DNA of 64,000 nucleotides from contig CANFVK010000007.1 in the NCBI GenBank assembly GCA_947450475.1, positions 1 to 64,000 of the forward strand, read 5' to 3'. This stretch comes from Bacteriovoracaceae bacterium. GTDB taxonomy: Bacteria; Bdellovibrionota; Bacteriovoracia; Bacteriovoracales; Bacteriovoracaceae. A program made the position numbers and the translations under genes. This document shows, piece by piece, positions 17,893 through 25,873 of the stretch (the stretch's first letter is position 1; each line of letters starts with the position of its first letter). Under the pieces are notes generated by a model that did not search any database, had not been told where the DNA came from, and saw only the letters and a list, made by a program, of their open reading frames with translations.

Positions 17893-19154
17893 TAACGAAC
17901 CTCTTTTAAAATTTGAACTAATTGAAAAACATCAACGAAAGAATTGTAAAGAGCAACAGGAGTAGCTCGGATGATGTCGGGTTCTCGAAAATCAACGATG
18001 GCATCATTTTCTGACAATTTATTGGCCCATTTTTTTGGATTGTTTTTAAAGCGCAAACAAAGCATCGAACCTCTACTAGATGGAGTTATTACTTCAACTT
18101 CTGATTCAATGTTTTTATGTAGAAGAAATTCAAAATATTTTGTTAATTTTTGGCTTTTTTGACATAATTTTAGCATTGTCGCTTGATCAAATAATTCCAT
18201 TGAAGCACGAAGCGAAGCGAGTTGGAAAATTGGAGGATTGCTTAATTGCCAAGATTCAACTGTGGGAATAGGTTCAAATTGAGGGCCCATTTTAAAGCGA
18301 CTAGATTTGTTATGTCCCCACCAACCTGCAAAGCGAGGTATATCTTTATTCGTTAGATGCCTTTCGTGAACAAAAGCTCCAGCAATGCCACCAGGTCCAG
18401 CATTGAGATATTTATAAGTACACCAAACTGCAAAATCGATATTCCAATCATGTAAAGTTAAAAATAAGTTACCGGCTCCATGTGCGAGATTAAAACCCAC
18501 AAGTGCACCGACTTTGTGACCAGCTTTGACAATTGAATTAAAATCAAAACATTGACCAGATAAATAATTGCAATTACCCAAAAGAACTAAAGCTAGTGAG
18601 TCACCTAATTTATTTATTTGATCTTCAATATCTTCCTGTCGAACAATCATTTCACCAGTACGAGGCTTAAGCTCTACCACGGCATCATTAGGAGCAAAGC
18701 CGTGAAAAAGCGCCTGAGAATCAACTGCATATTTATCTGAAGGAAAAGTATTATTTTCGATAAGAATCTTAAATCGTGATTGAGTCGGTCTATAAAATGA
18801 AACAAGCAAAAGATGCAAATTAACAGTCAGAGAATTCATTGCAACAACTTCACTTTCATTGGCACCTACCAACCTGGCAAAACTAGAAGTTATATTTTCA
18901 TGATAAGAAAGCCATGGATGCTTACCTAAGAAATGTCCTTCAACAGCATATTTACCCCATGCACTTAGTTCTTCATCTACATAAACTTTAGCTTTCTTAG
19001 GCATTAACCCCAAAGAGTGTCCAGCAAAATAAAGTTGTTGCTTTCCTTGGGAATTTTGTGGAAAAACAAACTGAGATCTTAAAGAATTCAATTCATCCGC
19101 TTCATCCATTTTTTGAGCAGATGCCAGGCTATCATCATTGAAATTAAAATTCAT
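17892..19154 (-). CDS. kynU: Kynureninase
   Basis: This PLP enzyme cleaves 3-hydroxykynurenine to 3-hydroxyanthranilate and alanine. The 420-residue length and motifs fit the family: YFAGHSLGLMPK, NTFPSDKYA (Asp140), the Schiff-base lysine Lys248 in WCTYKYLNAGPGG, GWWGHN and LSNPPIFQLA. The aspartate that binds the PLP ring in GFDLAHA of characterised enzymes is asparagine here (GFNLAHG, residue 222; codon AAT). GAGGAAAA precedes the ATG. It starts 11 bases after the decarboxylase gene and overlaps kmo. The family assignment is secure; whether this substitution lowers activity is open. Confidence 0.94.
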   Translation of the reverse strand: MNFNFNDDSLASAQKMDEADELNSLRSQFVFPQNSQGKQQLYFAGHSLGLMPKKAKVYVDEELSAWGKYAVEGHFLGKHPWLSYHENITSSFARLVGANESEVVAMNSLTVNLHLLLVSFYRPTQSRFKILIENNTFPSDKYAVDSQALFHGFAPNDAVVELKPRTGEMIVRQEDIEDQINKLGDSLALVLLGNCNYLSGQCFDFNSIVKAGHKVGALVGFNLAHGAGNLFLTLHDWNIDFAVWCTYKYLNAGPGGIAGAFVHERHLTNKDIPRFAGWWGHNKSSRFKMGPQFEPIPTVESWQLSNPPIFQLASLRASMELFDQATMLKLCQKSQKLTKYFEFLLHKNIESEVEVITPSSRGSMLCLRFKNNPKKWANKLSENDAIVDFREPDIIRATPVALYNSFVDVFQLVQILKEVR

Positions 19155-19165
19155 ATTTTCCTCAA

Positions 19166-19948
19166 TTATTTAATAAAAACATCAACTGGAGAAAGGCCAT
19201 CTACTTTTAATTGAATCTGCCAATTTGTTTTTAATTCAACTGCTGGAGTTGCAGCTCCGGCCAAAACAATACTGCCAGCCTTTAGAAAATCTTGACGTTT
19301 ATCCAACAATTCAACCAACTCAATGATTGAAGATACTGGATCACCAGAAATATCACTGGAAATTCCGCTTTGAGAAAGTGAGTTATTAATTGTCATATTC
19401 ATCTTCAAATTAAGTAAATCAAGATGTTTAAAATCATATAACCATTCTCCAACTACAAAATGTGAAGATGATGAGTTATCAGCAATGACATCTTCCATAG
19501 AAAAATACTTAAATAATTCATACCGAGAATCAAGAATTTCCATGCAAGCTGCTACGGCCGAACAAGCCGCTAGAACTTGCTCGCGATTTACAGGATAATG
19601 AAGATCTTTATTTATTAAAAATGCAATCTCAGGTTCAATTTTTGGATGTATTGAACCTTCAAGAAAAAATGTACCATTTTGTTTAACTTGCATTTTGTTA
19701 GTCAAAAAACCATACAACGGAGAATCAAGATTCATCTGTTTTCGTTTTGCTTCAGAGGTAAGACCCATTTTCCATCCAATGAGTATTTCTTGCTCAACTT
19801 CTCTAAGTTTCAATTGATTTTCTTGAATGGCATAAGCATCCATTCGATTTAAATCTGGCAGGTCTTTACTCAACTGACCAACTGGAGTTGCTGTAAGTCT
19901 TGCATCATGCAATTTACGAGCTAGAAATACTAGATTTTTATCAATCAT
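19166..19948 (-). CDS. nbaG: 4-oxalocrotonate decarboxylase (NbaG/XylI type)
   Basis: This enzyme of the hydratase/decarboxylase superfamily decarboxylates 4-oxalocrotonate to 2-oxopent-4-enoate. The 260-residue protein shows the decarboxylase pattern IGWKMGLTSEAKRKQM, SPLYGFL, IHPKIEPEIAFL, EILDSRYELFKY and VIADNSSSSHFVVG. This resembles XylI/NbaG more than the hydratases (XylJ/MhpD), but the two are related and the choice rests on this pattern plus pathway context. It is the first gene of the minus-strand operon, divergent from kynB. AGGCGAAAG lies upstream of the ATG. Metal-binding glutamates sit in the EPE segment. Confidence 0.85.
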   Translation of the reverse strand: MIDKNLVFLARKLHDARLTATPVGQLSKDLPDLNRMDAYAIQENQLKLREVEQEILIGWKMGLTSEAKRKQMNLDSPLYGFLTNKMQVKQNGTFFLEGSIHPKIEPEIAFLINKDLHYPVNREQVLAACSAVAACMEILDSRYELFKYFSMEDVIADNSSSSHFVVGEWLYDFKHLDLLNLKMNMTINNSLSQSGISSDISGDPVSSIIELVELLDKRQDFLKAGSIVLAGAATPAVELKTNWQIQLKVDGLSPVDVFIK

Positions 19949-20033
19949 AACTTTCGCCTTTTGAAGATGGAATCCATGTTAAACCGAAGAGAAATACTTA
20001 AGCAAGCTATTACAAAATGAAACGGCAGAAGCC

Positions 20034-20062
20034 ACAAATTCATTCTATAAATTTGAATTTGT
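20034..20062. promoter_or_regulatory. Candidate operator between the divergent kynurenine operons
   Basis: ACAAATTC (20034-20041) and GAATTTGT (20055-20062) form a perfect 8-base inverted repeat with a 13-base spacer. It lies in the 178-base divergent region and just upstream of a TATAAT (20088-20093) that could be the -10 element for kynB. The spacing of the arms suits a dimeric regulator such as an Lrp-type KynR or another family; no regulator gene is adjacent. Confidence 0.4.
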
Positions 20063-20087
20063 ATTTTCATTATTGTAGCGATGAATA

Positions 20088-20093
20088 TATAAT
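20088..20093 (+). promoter_or_regulatory. Possible -10 element of the kynB operon
   Basis: A perfect TATAAT lies 33 bases before the chosen kynB start, giving a short leader that includes the GGAG ribosome site at 20113. The matching -35 (TTTTCA, 18-base spacer) is weak, in line with activator-dependent expression. Confidence 0.35.
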
Positions 20094-20126
20094 TTGGATC
20101 ATCGAAAATTTCGGAGAACATCGTTT

Positions 20127-20765
20127 ATGCTAGAGACTAAGGAAATAATTGATATTTCTCCACTCATATCTACTAAAATAGCCGTTTTCCCCGGCGATAC
20201 TCCATTTCAAGAGGAATTCTTGCTCCAAATGGATAAAGGCGACAACTTAACACTTTCTAAAATTTCGACCACTGTTCATCTTGGGGCCCATACTGACGCT
20301 CCAAGCCACTACTGCGCAACTGCTGAGAGCATGGAAAAACGAAAATTAGAAATCTACATTGGGAAAGTGCAGGTTATAGAAGTACAAACTAGTCCTTTTT
20401 CCAGGATAAAACTTTCCGATATATTAAGCATAGATATTATTGCTCCTAGGGTACTTTTTAAAACCAGCTCTTTCCCAAATCCCGATCAATGGAATTGCGA
20501 TTTCATGGCACTTTCCTCTGAAGTTATTTATTACCTTGCCAGCAAGAATGTTATTTTAATCGGAATTGATACTCCATCAATCGATTTAGCGGATGATCCA
20601 CTGCTTGAGGCCCATAATGCCATCTTAAGAAATGATATGGCGATTTTAGAAGGAATTATATTAGATCAAGTTGAGATTGGTCTTTATGACTTAATCGCAC
20701 TTCCCTTAAAAATTTTCGGTGCTGATGCCTCCCCCGTTCGCGCCATTTTGCTCAAGGATAGATAA
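20127..20765 (+). CDS. kynB: Kynurenine formamidase (cyclase-type)
   Basis: KynB hydrolyses N-formylkynurenine to kynurenine and formate. The 212-residue protein belongs to the metal-dependent cyclase family. IDISPLIS and FPGDTPF mark the N-terminus, HLGAHTDAPSHY is the zinc-binding HxGxHxDxPxH motif, GIDTPSID is the second conserved block, and LPLKIFGADASPVRAIL ends the fold. ATG 20127 was chosen because GGAG lies about 10 bases upstream and it matches the family start; a longer in-frame reading from 20094 has no such site. The stop is directly followed by the ATG of the dehydrogenase gene. It is the first gene of the plus-strand operon. Confidence 0.93.
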   Translation: MLETKEIIDISPLISTKIAVFPGDTPFQEEFLLQMDKGDNLTLSKISTTVHLGAHTDAPSHYCATAESMEKRKLEIYIGKVQVIEVQTSPFSRIKLSDILSIDIIAPRVLFKTSSFPNPDQWNCDFMALSSEVIYYLASKNVILIGIDTPSIDLADDPLLEAHNAILRNDMAILEGIILDQVEIGLYDLIALPLKIFGADASPVRAILLKDR

Positions 20766-22223
20766 ATGGTAATAATACAAAATTATATTAACGGCGAATT
20801 TGTTAATCCACATGGACAAATTTTTATCGATAATATAAATCCTGCAAAAGGAGAAATATACTCACTCGTGCCTGATTCTGAACATCAAGATGTTGAGATG
20901 GCGGTTCAAGCTGCGCAAAAAGCATTTGGTTCCTGGTCTCAAACTCCAATTTCCATTCGTTCCGATTATTTAAGGAAATTGGCAAATAAGATTATTGAAA
21001 ATTTAGATCAACTCGCTTTAGCAGAATCCATCGACAACGGAAAGCCACTAAGTCTTTGCAAAATTTTGGATATACCACGAGCTTCAGCGAATTTTAAATT
21101 TTTCGCTGACACCCTTATCGATTTTCACGGTCAATCATATATGACTGATCACAATCAAAATCAGCTTGCACTCAATTATACTACTTATGGACCACTTGGA
21201 GTTGTAGCTTGTATATCTCCTTGGAATCTTCCACTGTATTCATTAACTTGGAAAATTGCACCAGCACTTGCCGCAGGAAATACTGTTGTAGCAAAACCAT
21301 CAGAGCTCACGCCGATGACAGCTTTTCTTTTGAGCAAAATTGTTTCTGAGGTAGGATTGCCGCCTGGTGTACTTAACATCATTCATGGAAAAGGTTCATC
21401 CGTTGGGACACCACTTGTAACCCATTCACAAATCAAAGCAGTATCTTTTACTGGAAGTACACTCACAGGCAGATCGATCTCAACTGCAGTTGCCGCAGAC
21501 TTTAAGAAACTTTCTTTAGAAATGGGTGGAAAAAACGCCAATATTATTTTCAATGATGCAAACTTTGAACAAGCACTTAAGACAACAATTCGTTCAAGTT
21601 TTCTCAATCAAGGACAAATTTGCCTTTGTGGCTCCAGAATTTTTATTCAAAGTGGTATTTATCAAAAGTTTAAATCTGCACTTGTGGAAGAAACCAAGAA
21701 ACTACAAATTGGCAATCCACTTCTTGAGGGAACTGATCAAGGTGCTTTGGTATCAAAGGATCATCTTAACAAAATTATAAGCTATATCGAGCTGGCAAAA
21801 AGTGAAGGTGGAAATATTCTTTGCGGGGGAAGACAAGAAAATCTAACTGGAGAAAATATTAATGGATATTTTTTTCAACCTACATTAATCGAAGGGCTTT
21901 CAAATCAATGTCGAACAAATCAAGAAGAAATTTTTGGACCTGTGGCAACTCTTATATCCTTTGATACCGAAGAAGAAGTAATAGAAATGGCAAATGCAAC
22001 TAAATATGGTCTTTCTGCAAGCATCTGGACAAGTGATGTGAACCGCGCACATAAATTGCCCAAAAAAATTGATTCGGGAATTGTCTGGGTAAATACATGG
22101 ATGCTAAGAGATTTGCGCACACCCTTTGGTGGAATCAAAGAATCAGGGCTAGGTCGTGAAGGCGGAGTAGAAGCACTCAGTTTTTTCTCAGAAGTAAAAA
22201 ATATATGTGTGGGGTTAGTATGA
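20766..22223 (+). CDS. nbaE: 2-aminomuconate-6-semialdehyde dehydrogenase
   Basis: This NAD-dependent aldehyde dehydrogenase oxidises 2-aminomuconate semialdehyde to 2-aminomuconate. The 485-residue protein carries SPWNLPLYSLTWKIAPALAA with Asn154, general base Glu252 in LSLEMGGKN, and the nucleophile Cys286 in NQGQICLCGSR. The CLCGSR form is shared with hydroxymuconic/aminomuconic semialdehyde dehydrogenases and distinguishes it from betaine-aldehyde types. The neighbouring ACMS decarboxylase and aminomuconate deaminase genes fix the substrate. Its ATG follows the kynB stop without a gap, and its stop overlaps the next start in ATGA. Confidence 0.93.
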   Translation: MVIIQNYINGEFVNPHGQIFIDNINPAKGEIYSLVPDSEHQDVEMAVQAAQKAFGSWSQTPISIRSDYLRKLANKIIENLDQLALAESIDNGKPLSLCKILDIPRASANFKFFADTLIDFHGQSYMTDHNQNQLALNYTTYGPLGVVACISPWNLPLYSLTWKIAPALAAGNTVVAKPSELTPMTAFLLSKIVSEVGLPPGVLNIIHGKGSSVGTPLVTHSQIKAVSFTGSTLTGRSISTAVAADFKKLSLEMGGKNANIIFNDANFEQALKTTIRSSFLNQGQICLCGSRIFIQSGIYQKFKSALVEETKKLQIGNPLLEGTDQGALVSKDHLNKIISYIELAKSEGGNILCGGRQENLTGENINGYFFQPTLIEGLSNQCRTNQEEIFGPVATLISFDTEEEVIEMANATKYGLSASIWTSDVNRAHKLPKKIDSGIVWVNTWMLRDLRTPFGGIKESGLGREGGVEALSFFSEVKNICVGLV

Positions 22224-22645
22224 ATAATGATTTCAATTCCAATCGAGCACCAGAACCAGTGGGGCTTTATCCTCACGCTAGACAAGTCGGTAATCTGCTT
22301 TTTCTGTCCGGCGTTGGACCTCGTGAGCGAGGACAGAAAAAAATTCCTGGTGTTGAAATCGACGATCAAGGAAATATTAAGAGCTATGATATTGAAGCAC
22401 AATGCCATAGCGTGTTTAAAAATGTAAGAGCAATTTTAGAAGATGCTGGAGCAAAATGGGAAGATTTAGTCGATGTAACAGTTTACTTAACAAATATGAA
22501 AAATGATTTTCCCATTTATAATCAATTATGGTCCCAATATTTTAAAAACAATCCTCCTTGCCGAACTACTATTGAAATCAATGCACTGCCAACTCCCATT
22601 GCGATTGAACTTAAGTGTATTGCATTTGTATCAACCCAAAAATAA
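22220..22645 (+). CDS. nbaF: 2-aminomuconate deaminase (RidA/YjgF family)
   Basis: This enzyme deaminates 2-aminomuconate to 4-oxalocrotonate with release of ammonia. The 141-residue protein is of the RidA fold: YPHARQVGNLLFLSGVGPRERG at the N-terminus, then CHSVFKNVRAILEDAGAKWEDLVDVTVYLTNMKNDFP, and C-terminal PCRTTIEINALPTPIAIELKCIA with the conserved Arg and Glu. The AmnD/NbaF branch has the same long loop after VGPRERG. ATG 22220 overlaps the dehydrogenase stop (ATGA), a typical coupled start; a longer reading from 22205 is unnecessary. RidA proteins with other imine substrates exist, but the operon makes this assignment strong. Confidence 0.9.
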   Translation: MNNDFNSNRAPEPVGLYPHARQVGNLLFLSGVGPRERGQKKIPGVEIDDQGNIKSYDIEAQCHSVFKNVRAILEDAGAKWEDLVDVTVYLTNMKNDFPIYNQLWSQYFKNNPPCRTTIEINALPTPIAIELKCIAFVSTQK

Positions 22646-22678
22646 CAAAGTATAATTAGGATAAATAAGGATAGCCAC

Positions 22679-23206
22679 ATGTCAGATCAATACCGCCCTC
22701 TGAATTTATTTAAATGGATTGAAGAAAACAGACATTTACTCAAACCTCCAGTTTCAAATAAATTAGTCTGGAGCGACAGAGAGTTTTTAATTATGGTTGT
22801 CGGTGGTCCCAACGAAAGAACTGATTTTCACGTCAATCAAGGAGAAGAATTCTTTTATCAAATTGAAGGCTCAATGACTTTAAAAATTATTACCGATAAA
22901 GGTCAAATGAAAGATGTCGTGATCAACGCTGGAGAGATTTATCTTCTTCCTCAAGGCACACCTCACTCTCCACAAAGACAAGCGCTTTCTGTAGGACTAG
23001 TCATTGAACGTCGAAGAAATAAAGGTGAGATTGATGGCCTTCAATGGTTTTGTGAAAAATGTCAAACCAAGCTTTATGAAGAATTTTTTCCACTCATAAA
23101 TATTGAAACTCAGTTTCCTGCAGTTTTTGAGCGCTATTACAATAGTGAACATACTCAATGTTCAAAGTGCCAACATATTAATGGAAGGAGATGGACGAAT
23201 GCTTAA
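22679..23206 (+). CDS. nbaC: 3-hydroxyanthranilate 3,4-dioxygenase
   Basis: This Fe(II) extradiol-type ring-opening enzyme of the cupin fold converts 3-hydroxyanthranilate to 2-amino-3-carboxymuconate semialdehyde. The 175-residue protein has ligands His51 and Glu57 in HVNQGEEFFYQ and His96 in GTPHSPQR, and substrate arginines at 47 and 100. A C-terminal pair of CxxC motifs (CEKC and CSKC) forms the rubredoxin-like second metal site seen in bacterial enzymes. It begins 33 bases after the deaminase gene. The stop lies eight bases inside the next gene. Confidence 0.96.
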   Translation: MSDQYRPLNLFKWIEENRHLLKPPVSNKLVWSDREFLIMVVGGPNERTDFHVNQGEEFFYQIEGSMTLKIITDKGQMKDVVINAGEIYLLPQGTPHSPQRQALSVGLVIERRRNKGEIDGLQWFCEKCQTKLYEEFFPLINIETQFPAVFERYYNSEHTQCSKCQHINGRRWTNA

Positions 23207-24212
23207 AATTGATATTCATACCCATATACTTCCACCTGAATTACCAAAATTTAAAGATATGTTTGGCTATGGAGGCTTTGTTCAATTACAAAAATGTCCA
23301 GGCTGCACAGACGTTGATATGCTTGATGACTCTGGGAAATTTTTTAGAAAGGTGAAGCTTAATTGTTTTGATCCAATCGAGCGTATGCATGAGTATGACC
23401 AACACGGAGTTCAAGTTCAAGTGCTCTCAACAGTGCCAGTTATGTTTTGCTATTGGGCCCAGGCTAAAGATGGTCTTATCATTTCTAAACTCTTAAATGA
23501 TCACATCGCCCAGATTATTCAAAATCATCCAAAAAGATTTGTGGGACTTGCAACCCTACCGATGCAAGACACCATACTTGCCATTAAAGAACTTGAAAGA
23601 TGTATGAATATTGGGTTTAAAGGAATCCAAATTGGTTCTCACATTAACGATAAAAATTTGTCTGATTCAAGTTTTTTTGAACTCTATGCCGCTTGCGAGC
23701 AACTTGGAGCATCGATTTTTGTTCACCCATGGGACATGATGGGACAAGATCGAATGGATAAATATTGGCTTCCATGGCTAGTTGGAATGCCTGCGGAAAG
23801 CTCCCTGGCCATAAGCTCAATGATCTTTGGTGGAGTCTTTAAAAAATTTCCCAAACTAAGAGTGGCATTTGCTCATGGTGGAGGATCTTTTCCCATTACC
23901 ATCGGCCGCATTCAACATGGCTTTGACTCGCGTCCAGATCTTTGCGCTGTTGATTGTGATGTTGCACCTAAAGATTATCTAGGACACTTCTATCTTGATT
24001 CTTTGGTACATGACGAGTTAGCTTTGAAATATCTTATCGATTTAGTTGGCGCCCAAAAAATATGTTTGGGGACCGATTATCCTTTCCCACTTGGAGAGGC
24101 AGTTCCTGGCAAACTCATCGAAAAAGTATCACCTGATATCGACACACTCGAATGGCTCAATCATAAATCGGCGCTTGAATGGCTTGCGATGAAAAAAGAA
24201 CAATTTATTTAA
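23199..24212 (+). CDS. nbaD: 2-amino-3-carboxymuconate-6-semialdehyde decarboxylase (ACMSD)
   Basis: This zinc amidohydrolase-fold decarboxylase makes 2-aminomuconate semialdehyde and diverts the flow away from quinolinate and NAD. The 337-residue length and ligands fit: His7 and His9 in DIHTHIL, His176 in FVHPWDM, Asp293 in LGTDYPFPLG, and the catalytic His226 in FAHGGGSFP. ATG 23199 was chosen because it starts exactly at the family N-terminus (LKIDIHTH) and has GGAAGGAG at 23183-23190. A longer reading from 23103 lies inside the dioxygenase gene. It overlaps that gene by eight bases. Confidence 0.96.
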   Translation: MLKIDIHTHILPPELPKFKDMFGYGGFVQLQKCPGCTDVDMLDDSGKFFRKVKLNCFDPIERMHEYDQHGVQVQVLSTVPVMFCYWAQAKDGLIISKLLNDHIAQIIQNHPKRFVGLATLPMQDTILAIKELERCMNIGFKGIQIGSHINDKNLSDSSFFELYAACEQLGASIFVHPWDMMGQDRMDKYWLPWLVGMPAESSLAISSMIFGGVFKKFPKLRVAFAHGGGSFPITIGRIQHGFDSRPDLCAVDCDVAPKDYLGHFYLDSLVHDELALKYLIDLVGAQKICLGTDYPFPLGEAVPGKLIEKVSPDIDTLEWLNHKSALEWLAMKKEQFI

Positions 24213-24222
24213 AGAGGTTATT

Positions 24223-24960
24223 TTGGATTTACAACTTAAAGGAAAAAAAGTTTTAGTCATGGGCTCTTCAACAGGTATTGGAAAAACCATTGCAAAAGTT
24301 TTCAAAGATGAAGGTGCAGAAGTAGCACTTTGTTCTAGAAATTTAGAAAACCTAGAAAAAACTGCAAAAGAATTAGGATGTAAGCATTTTTTTAGCTGTG
24401 ACTTATCAAAACCAGGACAAGGTGAATTTGCAGTTTTACAAACCATCAAGCTTTTGGGTGGTATTGATATTTTAATAAATAACACTGGTGGACCAAAGAA
24501 AGGTCATTTTCTTGAAATTAGTGATGATCAATGGCATGAAGATTTTCAGAGTCTATGGATGAGTGTGGTTGAATCCCTTAAAGTAGCTTTGCCAGAAATG
24601 CAAAAAAATGATTTTGGCAGAGTTATCCTGATCACTTCTTTAGCGGCTAAGGAGCCGTTGAGTGGATTGACAACGTCTAATGGCCTGCGGGCAGGACTTG
24701 CTGGACTTTGTAAATCAATTGCAAACGAATATGCACCCCATGGTATTACCCTCAATCTTTTATTGCCGGGTTATACCAATACGGAGAGACTTAAGGAGTT
24801 AAATTTATCCGATGAAAGAGTTAAGAGTTTAGTGCCGGCCGGAAAACTTGGAGATCCAATCGAGCTTGCAAATTTAGCAGTATTTTTATCTTCTCCATTC
24901 TCTGGCTATATAACGGGACAAAGTATTGCAGTAGACGGTGGGGCCTTGCGCGGCCATTAA
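24223..24960 (+). CDS. Short-chain dehydrogenase-like protein without the catalytic tyrosine
   Basis: This 245-residue protein has an SDR Rossmann fold: GSSTGIGKTIA for the cofactor (residues 14-24), INNTGGP, ILITSLAAKEP with the active-site serine region, and C-terminal SGYITGQSIAVDGG. The usual YxxxK is replaced: after TSLAAKEPLSGLTTSNGLRAGLAGLCKS there is no tyrosine in register, only Ser-Asn. This matches a divergent reductase-like SDR branch with an SN-LRA motif. The start is TTG at 24223 with AGAGG upstream; I see no better ATG. It is the last gene of the kynurenine plus-strand operon, ten bases after nbaD. Its substrate is unknown. Confidence 0.78.
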   Translation: MDLQLKGKKVLVMGSSTGIGKTIAKVFKDEGAEVALCSRNLENLEKTAKELGCKHFFSCDLSKPGQGEFAVLQTIKLLGGIDILINNTGGPKKGHFLEISDDQWHEDFQSLWMSVVESLKVALPEMQKNDFGRVILITSLAAKEPLSGLTTSNGLRAGLAGLCKSIANEYAPHGITLNLLLPGYTNTERLKELNLSDERVKSLVPAGKLGDPIELANLAVFLSSPFSGYITGQSIAVDGGALRGH

Positions 24961-24975
24961 GACAACGACCGCGCA
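24947..24975 (+). terminator. Possible hairpin at the end of the kynB-SDR operon
   Basis: TGCGCGG (24947-24953) pairs with CCGCGCA (24969-24975), a GC-rich stem in AT-rich DNA that straddles the SDR stop codon. No T run follows directly; a T-rich stretch comes about 30 bases later. It may be a weak terminator or a 3' protecting hairpin. Confidence 0.35.
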
Positions 24976-24985
24976 CGACTTATAA

Positions 24986-25408
24986 CTAGTTAACTTTTTT
25001 TAGATTCGAACAGTTTACGATTTCTTTTACGCCTGTTTTCCAATTATCTTCCATCACGACAAATGAAGAAGGTCCCTCAAAATTATCTGTGTGAAGCATG
25101 GTTATTTGTAGCGCAAAGGCTCCCGTTTTTGTAGCGACCACTGCTTCAAATAAATCGTGATTAAATTTTACTGAACCATCTTTGGTGTCAATGCTAAAAG
25201 GATGGTGAATAGCATAAGTTGTACTACCAATCGTTATTGCAATTCTTTCATTAAGAGGGTGAGGAAGGTTATTTTCAAAAGTTTGAGCACCTACTTCCAT
25301 AAAGCAATTGGCATTTGCTGAAACTTCTCCTTTCCAAGTTCCAGGCTCGATATGAGCAAAGCTTGAAAATGAAATGAGAGCAAGTGTGAAAATTAAAATT
25401 GTTTTCAT
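24986..25408 (-). CDS. Small secreted protein, unknown, last gene of the haem-protein operon
   Basis: A 140-residue precursor with a signal peptide (cleavage near SSFA-HIE). The mature part is predicted to be mainly beta and has two cysteines (in NANCFMEV and IVNCSNLK) near its two ends that may be bridged. Two adjacent histidines (AIHHPF) could bind metal but form no known motif. AGGAGAA lies upstream of the ATG. It starts 24 bases after the cytochrome b562-like gene, the same spacing as elsewhere in the run, so it is probably part of that operon. No family recognised. Confidence 0.65.
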   Translation of the reverse strand: MKTILIFTLALISFSSFAHIEPGTWKGEVSANANCFMEVGAQTFENNLPHPLNERIAITIGSTTYAIHHPFSIDTKDGSVKFNHDLFEAVVATKTGAFALQITMLHTDNFEGPSSFVVMEDNWKTGVKEIVNCSNLKKVN

Positions 25409-25432
25409 AAAAAATTCTCCTTTGGGTTTATT

Positions 25433-25849
25433 CTATGGATCAAATCTAGTATGGCCTTCTTTTTTAGTAACAGTCATTTTTTGCACAATTCCTGCAGCTG
25501 TTGCATTATCATTGGCAATAAGAGCAACTTGTAATAGGTTTGTGTTGGTCAATTCATCATTAATCAAATTTTGAAATTGAGTGATTGAATCAGCTCTTTG
25601 GGTCTCGGGCAATTGGGACACAGAATCTGGGATCAGTGTAAGAGTATTTTTAAAGAGCAAAATAAGCTGTTTGGTTTTATCAATATTGTCGGCATTTTTT
25701 GAAGGATCTGAAACACTTAATGCAATCGCCTTGAATAAAGGCCCTATTTGTTTCATGTTATTTTTTAATGAAGAAGCTGACTCCTGAGCAAAAGCGATAG
25801 AAAAACCAAAAACTAAAACTAGAGCAAAAGTTGAAAGTGTTTTTTTCAT
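25433..25849 (-). CDS. Cytochrome b562-like periplasmic protein
   Basis: A 138-residue precursor with a signal peptide (cleavage near AFA-QES). The mature part looks like the four-helix cytochrome b562 fold. SLKNNMKQIGPLFKAI at the N-terminus places Met32 where b562 has its haem-ligand Met7 (DNMETLNDNL). The last helix ends KMTVTKKEGHTRFDP, placing His133 where b562 has His102 (TTRNAYHQKYR). There is no CxxC, so any haem would be non-covalent. Overall identity to b562 is low and the call rests on these end motifs, length, and the cytochrome genes next to it. A soluble periplasmic electron carrier is the inferred role. Confidence 0.65.
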   Translation of the reverse strand: MKKTLSTFALVLVFGFSIAFAQESASSLKNNMKQIGPLFKAIALSVSDPSKNADNIDKTKQLILLFKNTLTLIPDSVSQLPETQRADSITQFQNLINDELTNTNLLQVALIANDNATAAGIVQKMTVTKKEGHTRFDP

Positions 25850-25873
25850 GATTTAATCCTTTGAGATATATTA

